This document shows, piece by piece, positions 25,294 to 33,511 of a DNA stretch of 64,000 bases. Where the stretch lies: positions 59,830 through 123,829 of the forward strand of contig JAYRJE010000017.1 of NCBI GenBank assembly GCA_041906465.1. The letters are read 5' to 3'. This stretch comes from Didemnitutus sp041906465. GTDB taxonomy: Bacteria > Verrucomicrobiota > Verrucomicrobiia > Opitutales > Opitutaceae. Under the pieces are notes generated by a model, which did not search any database, was not told the DNA's origin, and saw nothing but the letters and a program-made list of their open reading frames with translations. Numbering within the stretch: the first letter of the stretch is position 1; each line of letters starts with the position of its first letter. The translations under genes were made by a program, and so were the position numbers.

Positions 25294-25791
25294 CTACCCG
25301 GCGGCAGGCACATCGATCACGAGCAACGGCAGCTCGCGCGGGTGTTTTTCGAGCAATACATACCGCTCCTCGCCCACACGTCGGGCGCCCATTCGCCGAT
25401 AAAAGCCTTCCGCGTTCGGGTCGGATTTGATGTGTAACGCGCGCACCCCATTCCGGCGCGCCGCGTCCAGCGCCACGCCGAACATCGCGCGCCCCACGCC
25501 GCGGCCAATCTGCTCCGGCACCACCCAGAAATGCTCGAGCCACCATTGCGACCCGTCGCGACGCAGCCCGAAAAACCCGACCGGGCCGCCCTCGCCGGGC
25601 CGGGACACCACGAGGATCTGCTGCGTGCGAATCACGTTCGGTGTCACGCACACGGTGTCCGCCCACGCTTCCATCCACTCTTCCGGATAACCCCAGTGGC
25701 GTTTCGCCGCGCGGCACAGCGTCGTCAACGCCGGTGCATCGCTCGGCACGGCGCGGCGGACTTGCAAGGGAAGCGTGGACTTCACCGGCAC
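25294..25791 (-). CDS. GNAT N-acetyltransferase
   Basis: The 165-residue single-domain GNAT protein starts with RRAVPSDAPALTTLCRAAKR. It has the acetyl-CoA pyrophosphate loop in VVPEQIGRGVGRAMFGVALDAARR (Q/R-x-x-G-x-G/A pattern) and the late NAEGFYRRMGARRVGE segment. The small size and the WLEHFWVVPEQ strand fit general GNAT enzymes of unknown acceptor. It is divergent from the aminotransferase-like gene, 78 bp away. Confidence 0.87.
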   Translation of the reverse strand: MPVKSTLPLQVRRAVPSDAPALTTLCRAAKRHWGYPEEWMEAWADTVCVTPNVIRTQQILVVSRPGEGGPVGFFGLRRDGSQWWLEHFWVVPEQIGRGVGRAMFGVALDAARRNGVRALHIKSDPNAEGFYRRMGARRVGEERYVLLEKHPRELPLLVIDVPAAG

Positions 25792-25869
25792 AGTGGACGG
25801 CGATTGTGACCGGCGGTCAATTTTCCCGTGGCCAGCGCCGCGGCAGCTGCATCACGCTCGCTTTTTCCG

Positions 25870-27024
25870 ATGACCTTCGACTTCGACACGCCCATCGACC
25901 GCGCCCACAGCGACAGCCAGAAATGGCAGAAATACGCCGGCAAGGACATCCTGCCACTCTGGGTCGCCGACATGGACTTCGCGGCGCCGCCCGCGGTGCT
26001 CGAGGCCCTGCAGGCCCGCGTCGCGCACGGCGTGCTCGGTTACGCCAAGCCGATGCCTTCGCTCGCGGAAGCCACCATCGCCTACTGCGCCCGCCGTTAC
26101 GGCTGGCAGGTCGATCCCAGCTGGCTCGTCTGGCTGCCGGGCCTTGTCACCGGCCTCAACGTCGCCGCGCGCTCTCTCGGCGAAGAAGGCGACGAAATCC
26201 TCTGCGCCACGCCGGTCTATCCGCCATTCATGAGTTCGCCGACCAATCAGCGCCGCCGCACGGTCGCGGTGCCGATGGCGAAGAACGGCGCACGCTGGGA
26301 AATGGACCTCGCCGCACTCGAACGCGCCCTCACGCCGCGCAGCCGCGCGTTTTTCCTCTGCAGCCCGCACAATCCGGTCGGGCGCGCGTTCACGCGCACC
26401 GAACTCACGCAGCTCGCCGACTTCTGCGTCCGTCACAATCTCACGCTCGTTTCCGACGAAATCCACTGCGACCTGATCCTCGACGACGTCGCGCACCTCC
26501 CGACCGCCACGCTCTCGCCCGAGATCGGCGCGCGCAGCATCACGCTGATGGCGCCGAGCAAGACCTACAACGTTCCCGGCCTCGGCACTTCCCTCGCGAT
26601 CATTCCCGACGCGAAGCTCCGCGCCGCCTTCACCCGCGCCGCCGCCGGCATCGTGCCCGACGCGAACGTTCTCGGCCTCGTCGCGTGCGAGGCGGCGTTC
26701 CGCCACGGCGAACCGTGGCGCCAGGCACTGCTCGCGTATCTCCGCGGCAACCGCGATCTCATCGAACAAACCGTGGCCAGCGGCCAACTGCCCGGCGTCA
26801 CGCTGACGCACGTCGAAGCCACCTACCTCGCGTGGCTCGACATCTCCGCGCTGCACCTCCCGCAGGCGCACGCCTTCTTCGAGCAGCACGGCCTCGGCTT
26901 CTCCGACGGCGCCCCCTTCGGCGCCGCGCCGAACACGCATGTCCGCCTGAATTTCGGCTGCACCCGCGCGACCCTCCACGAAGCCCTCGCGCGCCTCCAG
27001 CGCGCCGTCGCGGCCGCGCGTTAA
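25870..27024 (+). CDS. MalY/PatB-type PLP-dependent C-S lyase
   Basis: The 384-residue fold-type I PLP enzyme has the MalY/PatB start motif (DILPLWVADMDFAAPPAV), the substrate segment SPHNPVGRAF, DEIHCDL for the pyridine-binding Asp, and the PLP Lys231 in SKTYNVPGLG. These enzymes cleave cystathionine or related thioethers to homocysteine/thiol, pyruvate and ammonia, and some act in methionine synthesis or as regulators. ATG 25870 is preferred to the upstream 25828 start because the extra 14 residues are low complexity. It stands alone. Confidence 0.92.
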   Translation: MTFDFDTPIDRAHSDSQKWQKYAGKDILPLWVADMDFAAPPAVLEALQARVAHGVLGYAKPMPSLAEATIAYCARRYGWQVDPSWLVWLPGLVTGLNVAARSLGEEGDEILCATPVYPPFMSSPTNQRRRTVAVPMAKNGARWEMDLAALERALTPRSRAFFLCSPHNPVGRAFTRTELTQLADFCVRHNLTLVSDEIHCDLILDDVAHLPTATLSPEIGARSITLMAPSKTYNVPGLGTSLAIIPDAKLRAAFTRAAAGIVPDANVLGLVACEAAFRHGEPWRQALLAYLRGNRDLIEQTVASGQLPGVTLTHVEATYLAWLDISALHLPQAHAFFEQHGLGFSDGAPFGAAPNTHVRLNFGCTRATLHEALARLQRAVAAAR

Positions 27025-27094
27025 GCAGCCCCACGCGCCGTAAAACCGCAGCGCGGTGCCCACACTACCCCCGCGTAGTGTTCGAAGCAGTCGA

Positions 27095-27177
27095 GTAACC
27101 TAATAGGTTACTGCAGGCGGATGCCCGTTGGTCGTTTTCACTCGTGACGTGTCTATCGGAGTAACCTATTAGGTTAC
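27095..27177. repeat. Inverted pair of 17-bp palindromes, REPIN-like (copy 2)
   Basis: GTAACCTAATAGGTTAC at 27095-27111 and GTAACCTATTAGGTTAC at 27161-27177 are separated by exactly 49 bp, the same 83-bp geometry as at 8498-8580. The central bases (A, then T) are in the opposite order to copy 1. Spacers share little beyond a central GAAAA block when one is read in reverse complement. The right palindrome abuts the start codon of the HTH gene. Confidence 0.85.
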
Positions 27178-27179
27178 TC

Positions 27180-27539
27180 ATGAGCATGCCTGTTCACCCG
27201 CGGTTGAGGATGTGGCTCGATATCGGCGGCGACCTGTTCGAACTCGGCGAAAAGCTCGTGGATGAGGCGCGGAAACACACGCGCAAACGCCGGTCGGCCT
27301 CATACGCGACCGTTCGCCCGGGGCCTGCCACGCCGCTCTGGAACCTCCTCGCCGGACAACTCAAGAGCGAGCTGCGTCAGGTCGGTGCAAAAGTGCGACT
27401 CGCGCGCTACCTCGGCGTGCCGAAACAGCGACTCACTGACTTTCTGACCGGCGGCCGCCGGATGCCCGACGCGGAACTGACTCTCCGGATGCTTTACTGG
27501 CTGGCCGAGAAACGCGCCGGGCGCGACCTATCGCTGTAG
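27180..27539 (+). CDS. Small HTH (XRE/Cro-like) protein bracketed by palindromes
   Basis: The 119-residue basic protein has a helical N-terminal part (about 10-35, WLDIGGDLFELGEKLVDEAR), a linker containing SASYATVRPGPATPLW and a C-terminal helix-turn-helix (about 62-105) with helix KVRLARYLGV and recognition-type helix PKQRLTDFLTGG. The ATG is 2 bp after one 17-bp palindrome, whose right arm contains the only Shine-Dalgarno-like bases (AGG, 27171-27173). A fifth palindrome copy starts 8 bp past the stop. There is no transposase or relaxase motif. A DNA-binding protein dedicated to the palindromes is a reasonable inference but is not shown. ATG 27186 is a possible alternative start. Confidence 0.75.
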   Translation: MSMPVHPRLRMWLDIGGDLFELGEKLVDEARKHTRKRRSASYATVRPGPATPLWNLLAGQLKSELRQVGAKVRLARYLGVPKQRLTDFLTGGRRMPDAELTLRMLYWLAEKRAGRDLSL

Positions 27540-27547
27540 CCCGTCGA

Positions 27548-27564
27548 GCAACCTATTAGGTTAC
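27548..27564. repeat. Fifth copy of the 17-bp palindrome (one mismatch)
   Basis: GCAACCTATTAGGTTAC matches the 17-bp palindrome with one change (C for T at its second base). It begins 8 bp after the TAG of the HTH gene, so that gene is flanked by palindromes on both sides. Confidence 0.85.
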
Positions 27565-27659
27565 TCGGTTGGCGCGAACGCTCCCGTCCGCGGGGTGAGC
27601 GGCGCGAGAGGCCTCGCGTTCTGATTTGCGCTGGGACGCGAGCGGCCAACCATGCGGGC

Positions 27660-28772
27660 GTGCGCATCGGGCCGTATGAATTTCCGTCGAACTTGTGTCT
27701 CTCGCCGCTGGCGGGTTACACGAACCTGCCGTTTCGGCTGGTGGTGCGCGAAATCGGCGGGCTCGACTGGGTCACGACCGACCTGATCAACGCCCGTTCG
27801 CTACTCGAGCGAAATCACAAAGCCCTGCAACTCGCGCAGACCGCGCCGGCCGAAAAGCTCCTCTCCGTGCAACTCTTCGGCTCCGTGCCCGAAGAGATGC
27901 GCGATGCCGCGGCGATGGTCGAGTCGATGGGTATCGCCGCCGTCGACATCAACATGGGCTGTCCGGTCCGCAAGGTCGTGGGCGTGGGCGGCGGATCGGC
28001 CATGATGACCGAGTTGAAAAAAACCCAGGCGCTGGTGCGCGGCATGGTCGAGGCGGTGAAAATTCCGATCACGGCGAAGATGCGCCTCGGCTGGGACGAG
28101 AACAATCTCACCGCGCCCGATCTCGCTCGCGCGCTCGAAGACGTCGGTGTCGCCGCGATCTTTGTCCATGGCCGCACGCGCGCGCAGGGTTTTTCCGGCA
28201 CGGTCAATCTCGCGGGCATCCGCAGCGTGGTGCAGGCGGTGAAGACGATTCCGGTGATCGGCAACGGCGACGTCACCACCCCCGACGCCGCGAAAAAGAT
28301 GTTCGACGAGACCGGCTGCGCCGGCGTGAGCATCGGGCGCGGCGCGTTCTATAATCCGTGGATTTTCCGGCATACGCTCGACTACCTGCACACGGGCGTG
28401 ATGCCGGGCGAAGCGAGTTACGCGGAGCGCGTGCACGTGATGCGGCGGCATCTCGATCTCGCGTGCGAGGTGTTCGGTGAAGAGCTCGGCTGCCGCCTCT
28501 TCCGCAAACCGGCCGCGTGGTATGCGAAGCGACTCGGACCGGCGAAGGAGTTCAAGAAGTCCGTCGTGGGTCTGCGCACGCGCGCGGAGTTCGACGAGAT
28601 TCTCGCCCGCTACGCGCAATGGCGCGCGCAGTTCTGCGACGAGCGCGGCGAACTGCTGCCGCGCTTCCAACCCGGTGCGATGGTGGCGTCGTTCATGCGC
28701 GAGGATGACGATCCGGCGGTGACGCAGCGCGAGTCGATCCCGGTGCCCAAGGGTCCGGTGGACGTCTGGTGA
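27660..28772 (+). CDS. tRNA-dihydrouridine synthase, DusB-like
   Basis: The 370-residue FMN TIM-barrel enzyme reduces specific uridines in the tRNA D-loop with NADPH. It shows the Dus start (LCLSPLAGYTNLPFRLVVREIGG), the catalytic Cys101 in DINMGCPVRKVVG, FMN-binding VHGRTRAQGFSG, IGNGDVTTP and IGRGAFYNPWIF, and the helical C-terminal tRNA-binding domain. The length and Cys position fit the DusB group. The start is a GTG at 27660; an upstream start was not supported. A MarC-family gene follows 59 bp downstream on the same strand. Confidence 0.92.
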   Translation: MRIGPYEFPSNLCLSPLAGYTNLPFRLVVREIGGLDWVTTDLINARSLLERNHKALQLAQTAPAEKLLSVQLFGSVPEEMRDAAAMVESMGIAAVDINMGCPVRKVVGVGGGSAMMTELKKTQALVRGMVEAVKIPITAKMRLGWDENNLTAPDLARALEDVGVAAIFVHGRTRAQGFSGTVNLAGIRSVVQAVKTIPVIGNGDVTTPDAAKKMFDETGCAGVSIGRGAFYNPWIFRHTLDYLHTGVMPGEASYAERVHVMRRHLDLACEVFGEELGCRLFRKPAAWYAKRLGPAKEFKKSVVGLRTRAEFDEILARYAQWRAQFCDERGELLPRFQPGAMVASFMREDDDPAVTQRESIPVPKGPVDVW

Positions 28773-28831
28773 TCCGAGGATGCGGGCTCGCCACGCGGGG
28801 CCGCGTCGCGCAACCTTCGCTTCATTCACGC

Positions 28832-29506
28832 ATGTCGAATTTCCTCCATCTATGGAGCATCTTCCTCGGCACGGTGGTCGGCCTGCTGCCGCTCATTAAT
28901 CCGCTGGCGGCTGCGCCTACGTTCCTCGCCATCACGGAGGGCGACAGCGAGGCGCGCCGGCGCGAGCAGGCGCTGAAGGGCTGCCTCTACATGGTGGGCA
29001 TCCTCGTGAGCTTCCTCATCGGCGGCACGTTCATCATGAATTTCTTCGGCATTTCGATTCCCGGCCTGCGCATCGCGGGCGGAATCATGCTGACCGGCAT
29101 CGGCATGAACATGCTCGCGACGCACCGCGCCACCGACAACGAAAAGGAGGAGCGCGAAGCGGCGTTGAAGAAGGTCGACGTGTCGTTCTCGCCGCTCGCG
29201 ATGCCGATGTTGAGCGGCCCTGGTTCGATCGCGGTGACACTCGGCTTCACCTCGCTCGCGACCGGCCCGGTCGACTACATCGCGATCATCGCCGGCATCC
29301 TCGTGGTGGCGTTCATCACGTGGGTGACGTTGCGCCTTTCGGGCCGGATCGTGACGCTCATCGGCCCGGTGGGCGTGAGCGCGATGACGAAGATCATGGG
29401 CTTCCTGATCATGTGCATCGGCGTGCAGTTCGTGGTGAACGGCATCCTTGGCGTCGCCACCGATCCCGAGCTGCTGCGCGGCATCAAGGCCACGCTCGCG
29501 CACTGA
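28832..29506 (+). CDS. MarC-family integral membrane protein
   Basis: The 224-residue protein has six helices typical of the MarC/UPF0056 family (PLINPLAAAPTFLAI in the first helix; SPLAMPMLSGPGSIAVTLG in the centre). Despite the name, the family has no proven role in antibiotic resistance, and its function is open. ATG 28832 (MSNFLHLW) was chosen over the upstream 28769 frame start, which overlaps the Dus stop and is hydrophilic. It probably shares a transcript with the Dus gene. Confidence 0.9.
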   Translation: MSNFLHLWSIFLGTVVGLLPLINPLAAAPTFLAITEGDSEARRREQALKGCLYMVGILVSFLIGGTFIMNFFGISIPGLRIAGGIMLTGIGMNMLATHRATDNEKEEREAALKKVDVSFSPLAMPMLSGPGSIAVTLGFTSLATGPVDYIAIIAGILVVAFITWVTLRLSGRIVTLIGPVGVSAMTKIMGFLIMCIGVQFVVNGILGVATDPELLRGIKATLAH

Positions 29507-29555
29507 CGAGCGCGAGCGGGGATCACCGCGGTGGGGGCGTGAACAAAAATAGAAA

Positions 29556-29580
29556 AGGCGGCCGGGATTTCCGGCCGCCT
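29556..29580. terminator. Strong hairpin terminator between convergent genes
   Basis: AGGCGGCCGG (29556-29565) and CCGGCCGCCT (29571-29580) form a perfect 10-bp stem with a GATTT loop. Minus-strand transcripts meet a T-rich run after it (TTTCTATTTTT), so it best serves the TonB receptor gene, and it also ends just past the MarC gene. Confidence 0.7.
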
Positions 29581-29586
29581 GGTTGA

Positions 29587-29676
29587 GTAGCGCAGGCTTC
29601 CAGCCTGCATCTGGCGCGGCCACGTTGTCGCTTCGCTCCAACGCGGCTACGACGCAGGCGGGGACGCCTGCGCTAC
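29587..29676. repeat. Compound intergenic repeat (GTAGCGCAGGC family and a 33-bp repeat)
   Basis: GTAGCGCAGGC (29587-29597) and its complement GCCTGCGCTAC (29666-29676) form the outer inverted repeat. Inside, 29618-29650 matches the complement of 63652-63684 at 30 of 33 positions (begins GGCCACG, ends CGGCTAC). It is therefore a mosaic of dispersed repeats. Confidence 0.65.
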
Positions 29677-29680
29677 TTCT

Positions 29681-32473
29681 TCAGAACTTGTAGCGGGCCT
29701 CGACGAAGATCAGGCGGCCGACGGCGCCGTAGGTGGCGATGTCAGCGTTGCCGTTCGAGAAAGTGCCCTTCGCAACGGACGGTTGCGCGTCGAACACGTT
29801 GTTTGCACCGACGCGCAGCGACATGCCGTTGAGCCAGGGCGTGTTTTTGCCGAAGGTGTAGCCCACGCCGATGTCGACGGAGTCAAACACTTCAACATGG
29901 GTGTCGGCGCCGACATCGTCCTGGTCGTAGGCGTTCTGGTCGTCCACGGACGGGATGTGCTGCCACGAGAACGAGGCGCTCCACGGACCGCGATTCCAGC
30001 TGCCGGAGAGGATGGTCTGCCACTTCGGAATCGTGCCGTTGAAGCTCGACGCGTAACCGGCCGTCTCGCTGAAGCCGGCACCGGGATACGGCTCGAACTG
30101 GTATTTGTCGAAGTAACTGGCCGCGAGGGTGAGGTCGACCTGGCCGAGCGTTTCCATCTTCCATGTGTAATCGAGCTTCACGTCGAGGCCGGAGAGCTTG
30201 ACCGTGCTGATGTTCTCATACGCATCGCGGAGATAGACGTTGTCGATCGGACGGTTGCCGATCTGACCGGGCGCGGTGACGGGCGTGCCGTTGGTGAATT
30301 GCGAGAAGTCGTCCGCCGGACCGAAGCGCACGCGATTGGCGAACGGCGACGCGGTGCCGCGGAGTTCGACGTCCTGCAGAATGAGTGTCGCGCCGTAGAG
30401 GCCGACGAGGTCCTGCTGATTGATGCTGAAGTAATCGACGCTCATCGAAAAACCCTTCAGCGCGCGCGGCGAATAGACGAAGCCGAGCGTGAAGTTGTCC
30501 GACGTCGTCGGCTTCAGGTTGGCGTTGGACGGGTTCTGCTGGTTGCCCTGACCGGTGATCGGGGCGCCGCCACCGAAGCGTTCGAGCGAGAGCGAGGGCG
30601 TGGAGCCGCTGGCGGTGGGTCCGAACAGCTGGAAGAGCGTCGGCGCGGCGAACGATTCCGAATACGTGCCGCGGAGCGCGAACTCGTCGCTGAACGGCAG
30701 CCAGCGCAGCGTGAGTTTCGGGACCGTCGGGTCGTCGGTGTCGCTGTATTTCTCGGTGCGGAGCGCGCCTTCGACTTCGAGCAGGTGGAAGCCCGGGGCG
30801 GTGTGATTGCCGCCGAAGATCGGCACGCGGACGTTGACGAACGCCGAGGTGACCGAGCGGTCGGTGTTGAGCGGGTCGAGCGTGGTGGCGGAGTCCCAGC
30901 CGAAGGTGGCGGACTGCGAGTAGACGTCGGAGTTCTGCACCAGCGTCTCGACACGGTGCTCGGCGCCGACGGCGAAGCCGACTTCGCCCGCGGGCAGGTC
31001 CATCAGCTTGCCGGTGATGCGGCCGTCGTAGTTCTCGATCGTGCTGGTGGCGAAGCCGAAGGCGGTGCCGAACATGCCGGAAGCCTCGATGGCGCCCGGC
31101 GCCTGCTCGCGCGCGAACATGTTGATCGTGCCGGCGGCGACGGCGGCGATGCGGGCGGCGGTGTTGACGACGTTCTGATTGCGGTAGCTCTGGTCGATGA
31201 CGTTCTTGTCGGCCGCGAATTCCCAGGTGTAGCCGTTGGCGAGTTCGCCGCGCAGGCCGACGACGCCGCGCATGGAGGTGGAGTCGTAGAAATACTGGCG
31301 CGGATACGCGGTGAAGCGGTTGCGTGCGCGCAGCGTGACGTCGGAGGGATTCGTCGCGTCGGACGCGGAGCGGCTGGAGCTGATCGGCTGCGCGTTGAGC
31401 TGGCTGTAGGTCTTCGTCTTCGTGTAGAGGAAGTCGCCGAACAGCGTCACCTGGTCGGTGAAGCGGTGTTCGAAGTTCATCAGCGCGGACGAACGTTCGT
31501 TGCCGAGGAGGAGCGTGACGTAGTCAGCGAGGTTGAAGGCGTATTGTTTCTCGCTGCCGAGGCCGTAGGTGAGGTTGCTGCCGTCGACGGGGATGTAGGT
31601 GCCGTTGGCGACGAGTTGCGCGAGCGTGAGGTTCTGGTTGAGCGGCGGGGCGTTCAGGCCGGGCTTGAGCACGTAATACTGGCCGGTGGCGTCGTCGGTC
31701 ACGACGCCGGCGAACGTCGGCGTGCCGTAGCTCTCGGCGGAGTAGCCGCGCTCGTATTGGAAGAGCGGGTCGGTCTTCGCCCACTCGCCGCCGATTGTCA
31801 CCGTGGTCTTGTCGGTGCTCGCGCCGCCGACGAGCGAGAACTTGCGCTCGGAGTAGTGACCCTTCCGGTTGGAGAACGCGTAGCGGGCGTTCGCCTCGAA
31901 GCCGGTGAAATCCTTTTTGAGGATGATGTTCACGACGCCCGCGACCGCGTCGGTGCCGTAGAGCGCCGAGGCGCCGTCGTGCAGCACTTCGACGCGCTCG
32001 ACCGCGGCGATCGGAATGAGGTTGAGGTCGACGAACTGAAATCCGCCGGACGCGAGGATGGGCGCGTAGGCGGCGCGGCGACCGTTGATGAGGACGAGCG
32101 TCTGGGTGTTGCGGAGCGCGAGCGACGAACCGCCGCCGGTGGTGCCGGAGCCGGTGTCGGCGTTGGTGGAGCCGAGATTCAAGCCGCCGGTGAATTGCGG
32201 CATGGTTTTGCGGAGCACTTCCAGAAGGCTGGTGCTCACGCCGCTGTCGGCAATCGACGCAGCGGAGATGGTGGTGACGGGATTCGCGGGCTCGCCGGCG
32301 GCGACGGGAATGTAGGAGCCGGTGACGACGAATTTTTCCATTTTCACGGTCTCGCCGTCGGCCGAGGCCGGGGCGGACGATTGCTGGGCGTAGGCGCCCA
32401 CGGCCAGCAAAGGAAGCAACGCGGCCGCGAAAACGCGCCGATGCTTCCGCATCTGCGGATGTGTTTGGTTCAT
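29681..32473 (-). CDS. TonB-dependent outer-membrane receptor
   Basis: The 930-residue receptor has a signal peptide ending near GAYAQQ, a TonB-box-like segment (EKFVVTGSY), a plug domain (about 55-180; LVLINGRRAAY, then VERVEVLHDGASALYGTDAVAGVVNIIL) and a 22-stranded barrel ending in Phe (VEARYKF). It lacks an N-terminal carboxypeptidase-like domain, unlike the other receptor in the window. It imports an unknown ligand across the outer membrane. I chose ATG 32473; the 157-residue upstream extension of the open frame is not protein-like. A LytS/LytTR-type pair lies directly upstream on the same strand and could regulate it. Confidence 0.92.
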   Translation of the reverse strand: MNQTHPQMRKHRRVFAAALLPLLAVGAYAQQSSAPASADGETVKMEKFVVTGSYIPVAAGEPANPVTTISAASIADSGVSTSLLEVLRKTMPQFTGGLNLGSTNADTGSGTTGGGSSLALRNTQTLVLINGRRAAYAPILASGGFQFVDLNLIPIAAVERVEVLHDGASALYGTDAVAGVVNIILKKDFTGFEANARYAFSNRKGHYSERKFSLVGGASTDKTTVTIGGEWAKTDPLFQYERGYSAESYGTPTFAGVVTDDATGQYYVLKPGLNAPPLNQNLTLAQLVANGTYIPVDGSNLTYGLGSEKQYAFNLADYVTLLLGNERSSALMNFEHRFTDQVTLFGDFLYTKTKTYSQLNAQPISSSRSASDATNPSDVTLRARNRFTAYPRQYFYDSTSMRGVVGLRGELANGYTWEFAADKNVIDQSYRNQNVVNTAARIAAVAAGTINMFAREQAPGAIEASGMFGTAFGFATSTIENYDGRITGKLMDLPAGEVGFAVGAEHRVETLVQNSDVYSQSATFGWDSATTLDPLNTDRSVTSAFVNVRVPIFGGNHTAPGFHLLEVEGALRTEKYSDTDDPTVPKLTLRWLPFSDEFALRGTYSESFAAPTLFQLFGPTASGSTPSLSLERFGGGAPITGQGNQQNPSNANLKPTTSDNFTLGFVYSPRALKGFSMSVDYFSINQQDLVGLYGATLILQDVELRGTASPFANRVRFGPADDFSQFTNGTPVTAPGQIGNRPIDNVYLRDAYENISTVKLSGLDVKLDYTWKMETLGQVDLTLAASYFDKYQFEPYPGAGFSETAGYASSFNGTIPKWQTILSGSWNRGPWSASFSWQHIPSVDDQNAYDQDDVGADTHVEVFDSVDIGVGYTFGKNTPWLNGMSLRVGANNVFDAQPSVAKGTFSNGNADIATYGAVGRLIFVEARYKF

Positions 32474-32685
32474 GGTTTGCGTGAGGGTAGCCGCGGCAAG
32501 CGAGCCGGCGGCACCGCCCGGCGGTTCAGGCTGGGTGGCACGGCAAACGCAGCGACGATTCCGTTTCGTCGCAAAGAACCAGCGGCGTGGTGCTAGTGCG
32601 CTGCGGCGAACGCCGATAAATCTGGCGTCACCGCGCGGGCCGCCGTGGGCCGTTTGCCATCGGCCTGGGGCGGTTCTACTTCGCG

Positions 32686-33501
32686 CTACAGCAGCTGTTC
32701 CACCGCGCCGCGATAGCTGCGGCTGATGTTCAGGGTCGTGCCGTTGTCGAGTTCGAGCGGTCGCCCCCAGGCGGTCGTCGGCTTCAGCCGCCGCACATAA
32801 GCGGTGTTCACGACGCAGGATTTGTGGATGCGGACAAAGCGCGCGGGGCTGAGCTGCTCGAGGGCATGCGTCAGCGTCATCCGTGTGAGCAGATTGCGCT
32901 GCGTGGTGTGGACGCGGATGTAGTCGCCTTGCGCCTCGATCCACCGGATGTCGGCTTGGTTCACGAAGTGGTGCTCGCCGTCGACCTTGAGCACAAACGG
33001 GGCGTCCTTGCCGGCCGCGGGCGCCGGCGTCGGCGGCGGCGCGACGGGAGGCGAAGAAGCCGCGAGCTCTGGTTTTTTGGCCAGATGCGCGAGCAGGCGG
33101 TCGACGGCGCGCTCCGTGCCTTCCAGCGAGTCCCCGCGCACGCGGCGCTTCGCCCGATCCATCGCTTGATGGAAACGGTCGTCGGAAAACGGCTTCACCA
33201 CGTAGTCGACCGCGTGCAGCTCAAAGGCCTGGATCGCGTGTTCGTCGAACGCCGTGATGAAAACGACTTCGGGGCGTTCGGAAGGCTTCAGATGAAGGAG
33301 CGCCTCGATGCCGGTCATGATTGGCATCTGAATATCGAGCAGCACGAGGGCCGGTCGCTGCGTCTTCACCGCCTCAAGCACGGCCTCGCCATCGCCCGTC
33401 TCACCGACGATTTCGATTTCAGGATCGGTGCGAAGCAGGTCGCGCAACATGCGGCGCGCGATCTTTTCGTCGTCAGCGATGAGCGTCTTGATGGTTTGCA
33501 T
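32686..33501 (-). CDS. LytTR-family response regulator
   Basis: The 271-residue regulator has an N-terminal receiver (about 1-120; acidic pair in LIADDEK, phospho-acceptor Asp56 in LLDIQMP, Lys in VVKPF), a Pro/Ala linker and a C-terminal LytTR DNA-binding domain (about 170-270; WIEAQGDYIRVHT, then FVRIHKSCVVN). The gene lies 10 bp after the sensor kinase gene, its clear partner. Targets of such pairs are often adjacent, which makes the TonB receptor 212 bp downstream a candidate. Confidence 0.94.
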   Translation of the reverse strand: MQTIKTLIADDEKIARRMLRDLLRTDPEIEIVGETGDGEAVLEAVKTQRPALVLLDIQMPIMTGIEALLHLKPSERPEVVFITAFDEHAIQAFELHAVDYVVKPFSDDRFHQAMDRAKRRVRGDSLEGTERAVDRLLAHLAKKPELAASSPPVAPPPTPAPAAGKDAPFVLKVDGEHHFVNQADIRWIEAQGDYIRVHTTQRNLLTRMTLTHALEQLSPARFVRIHKSCVVNTAYVRRLKPTTAWGRPLELDNGTTLNISRSYRGAVEQLL

Positions 33502-33511
33502 GGGGAAATTT

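Noticed and set aside
29783..32596. Very long open frame (937 codons) antisense to the TonB receptor
   Set aside because: It is a high-GC shadow: Arg/Val/Glu-rich composition, no domain or ribosome site, and the opposite strand has a complete receptor.
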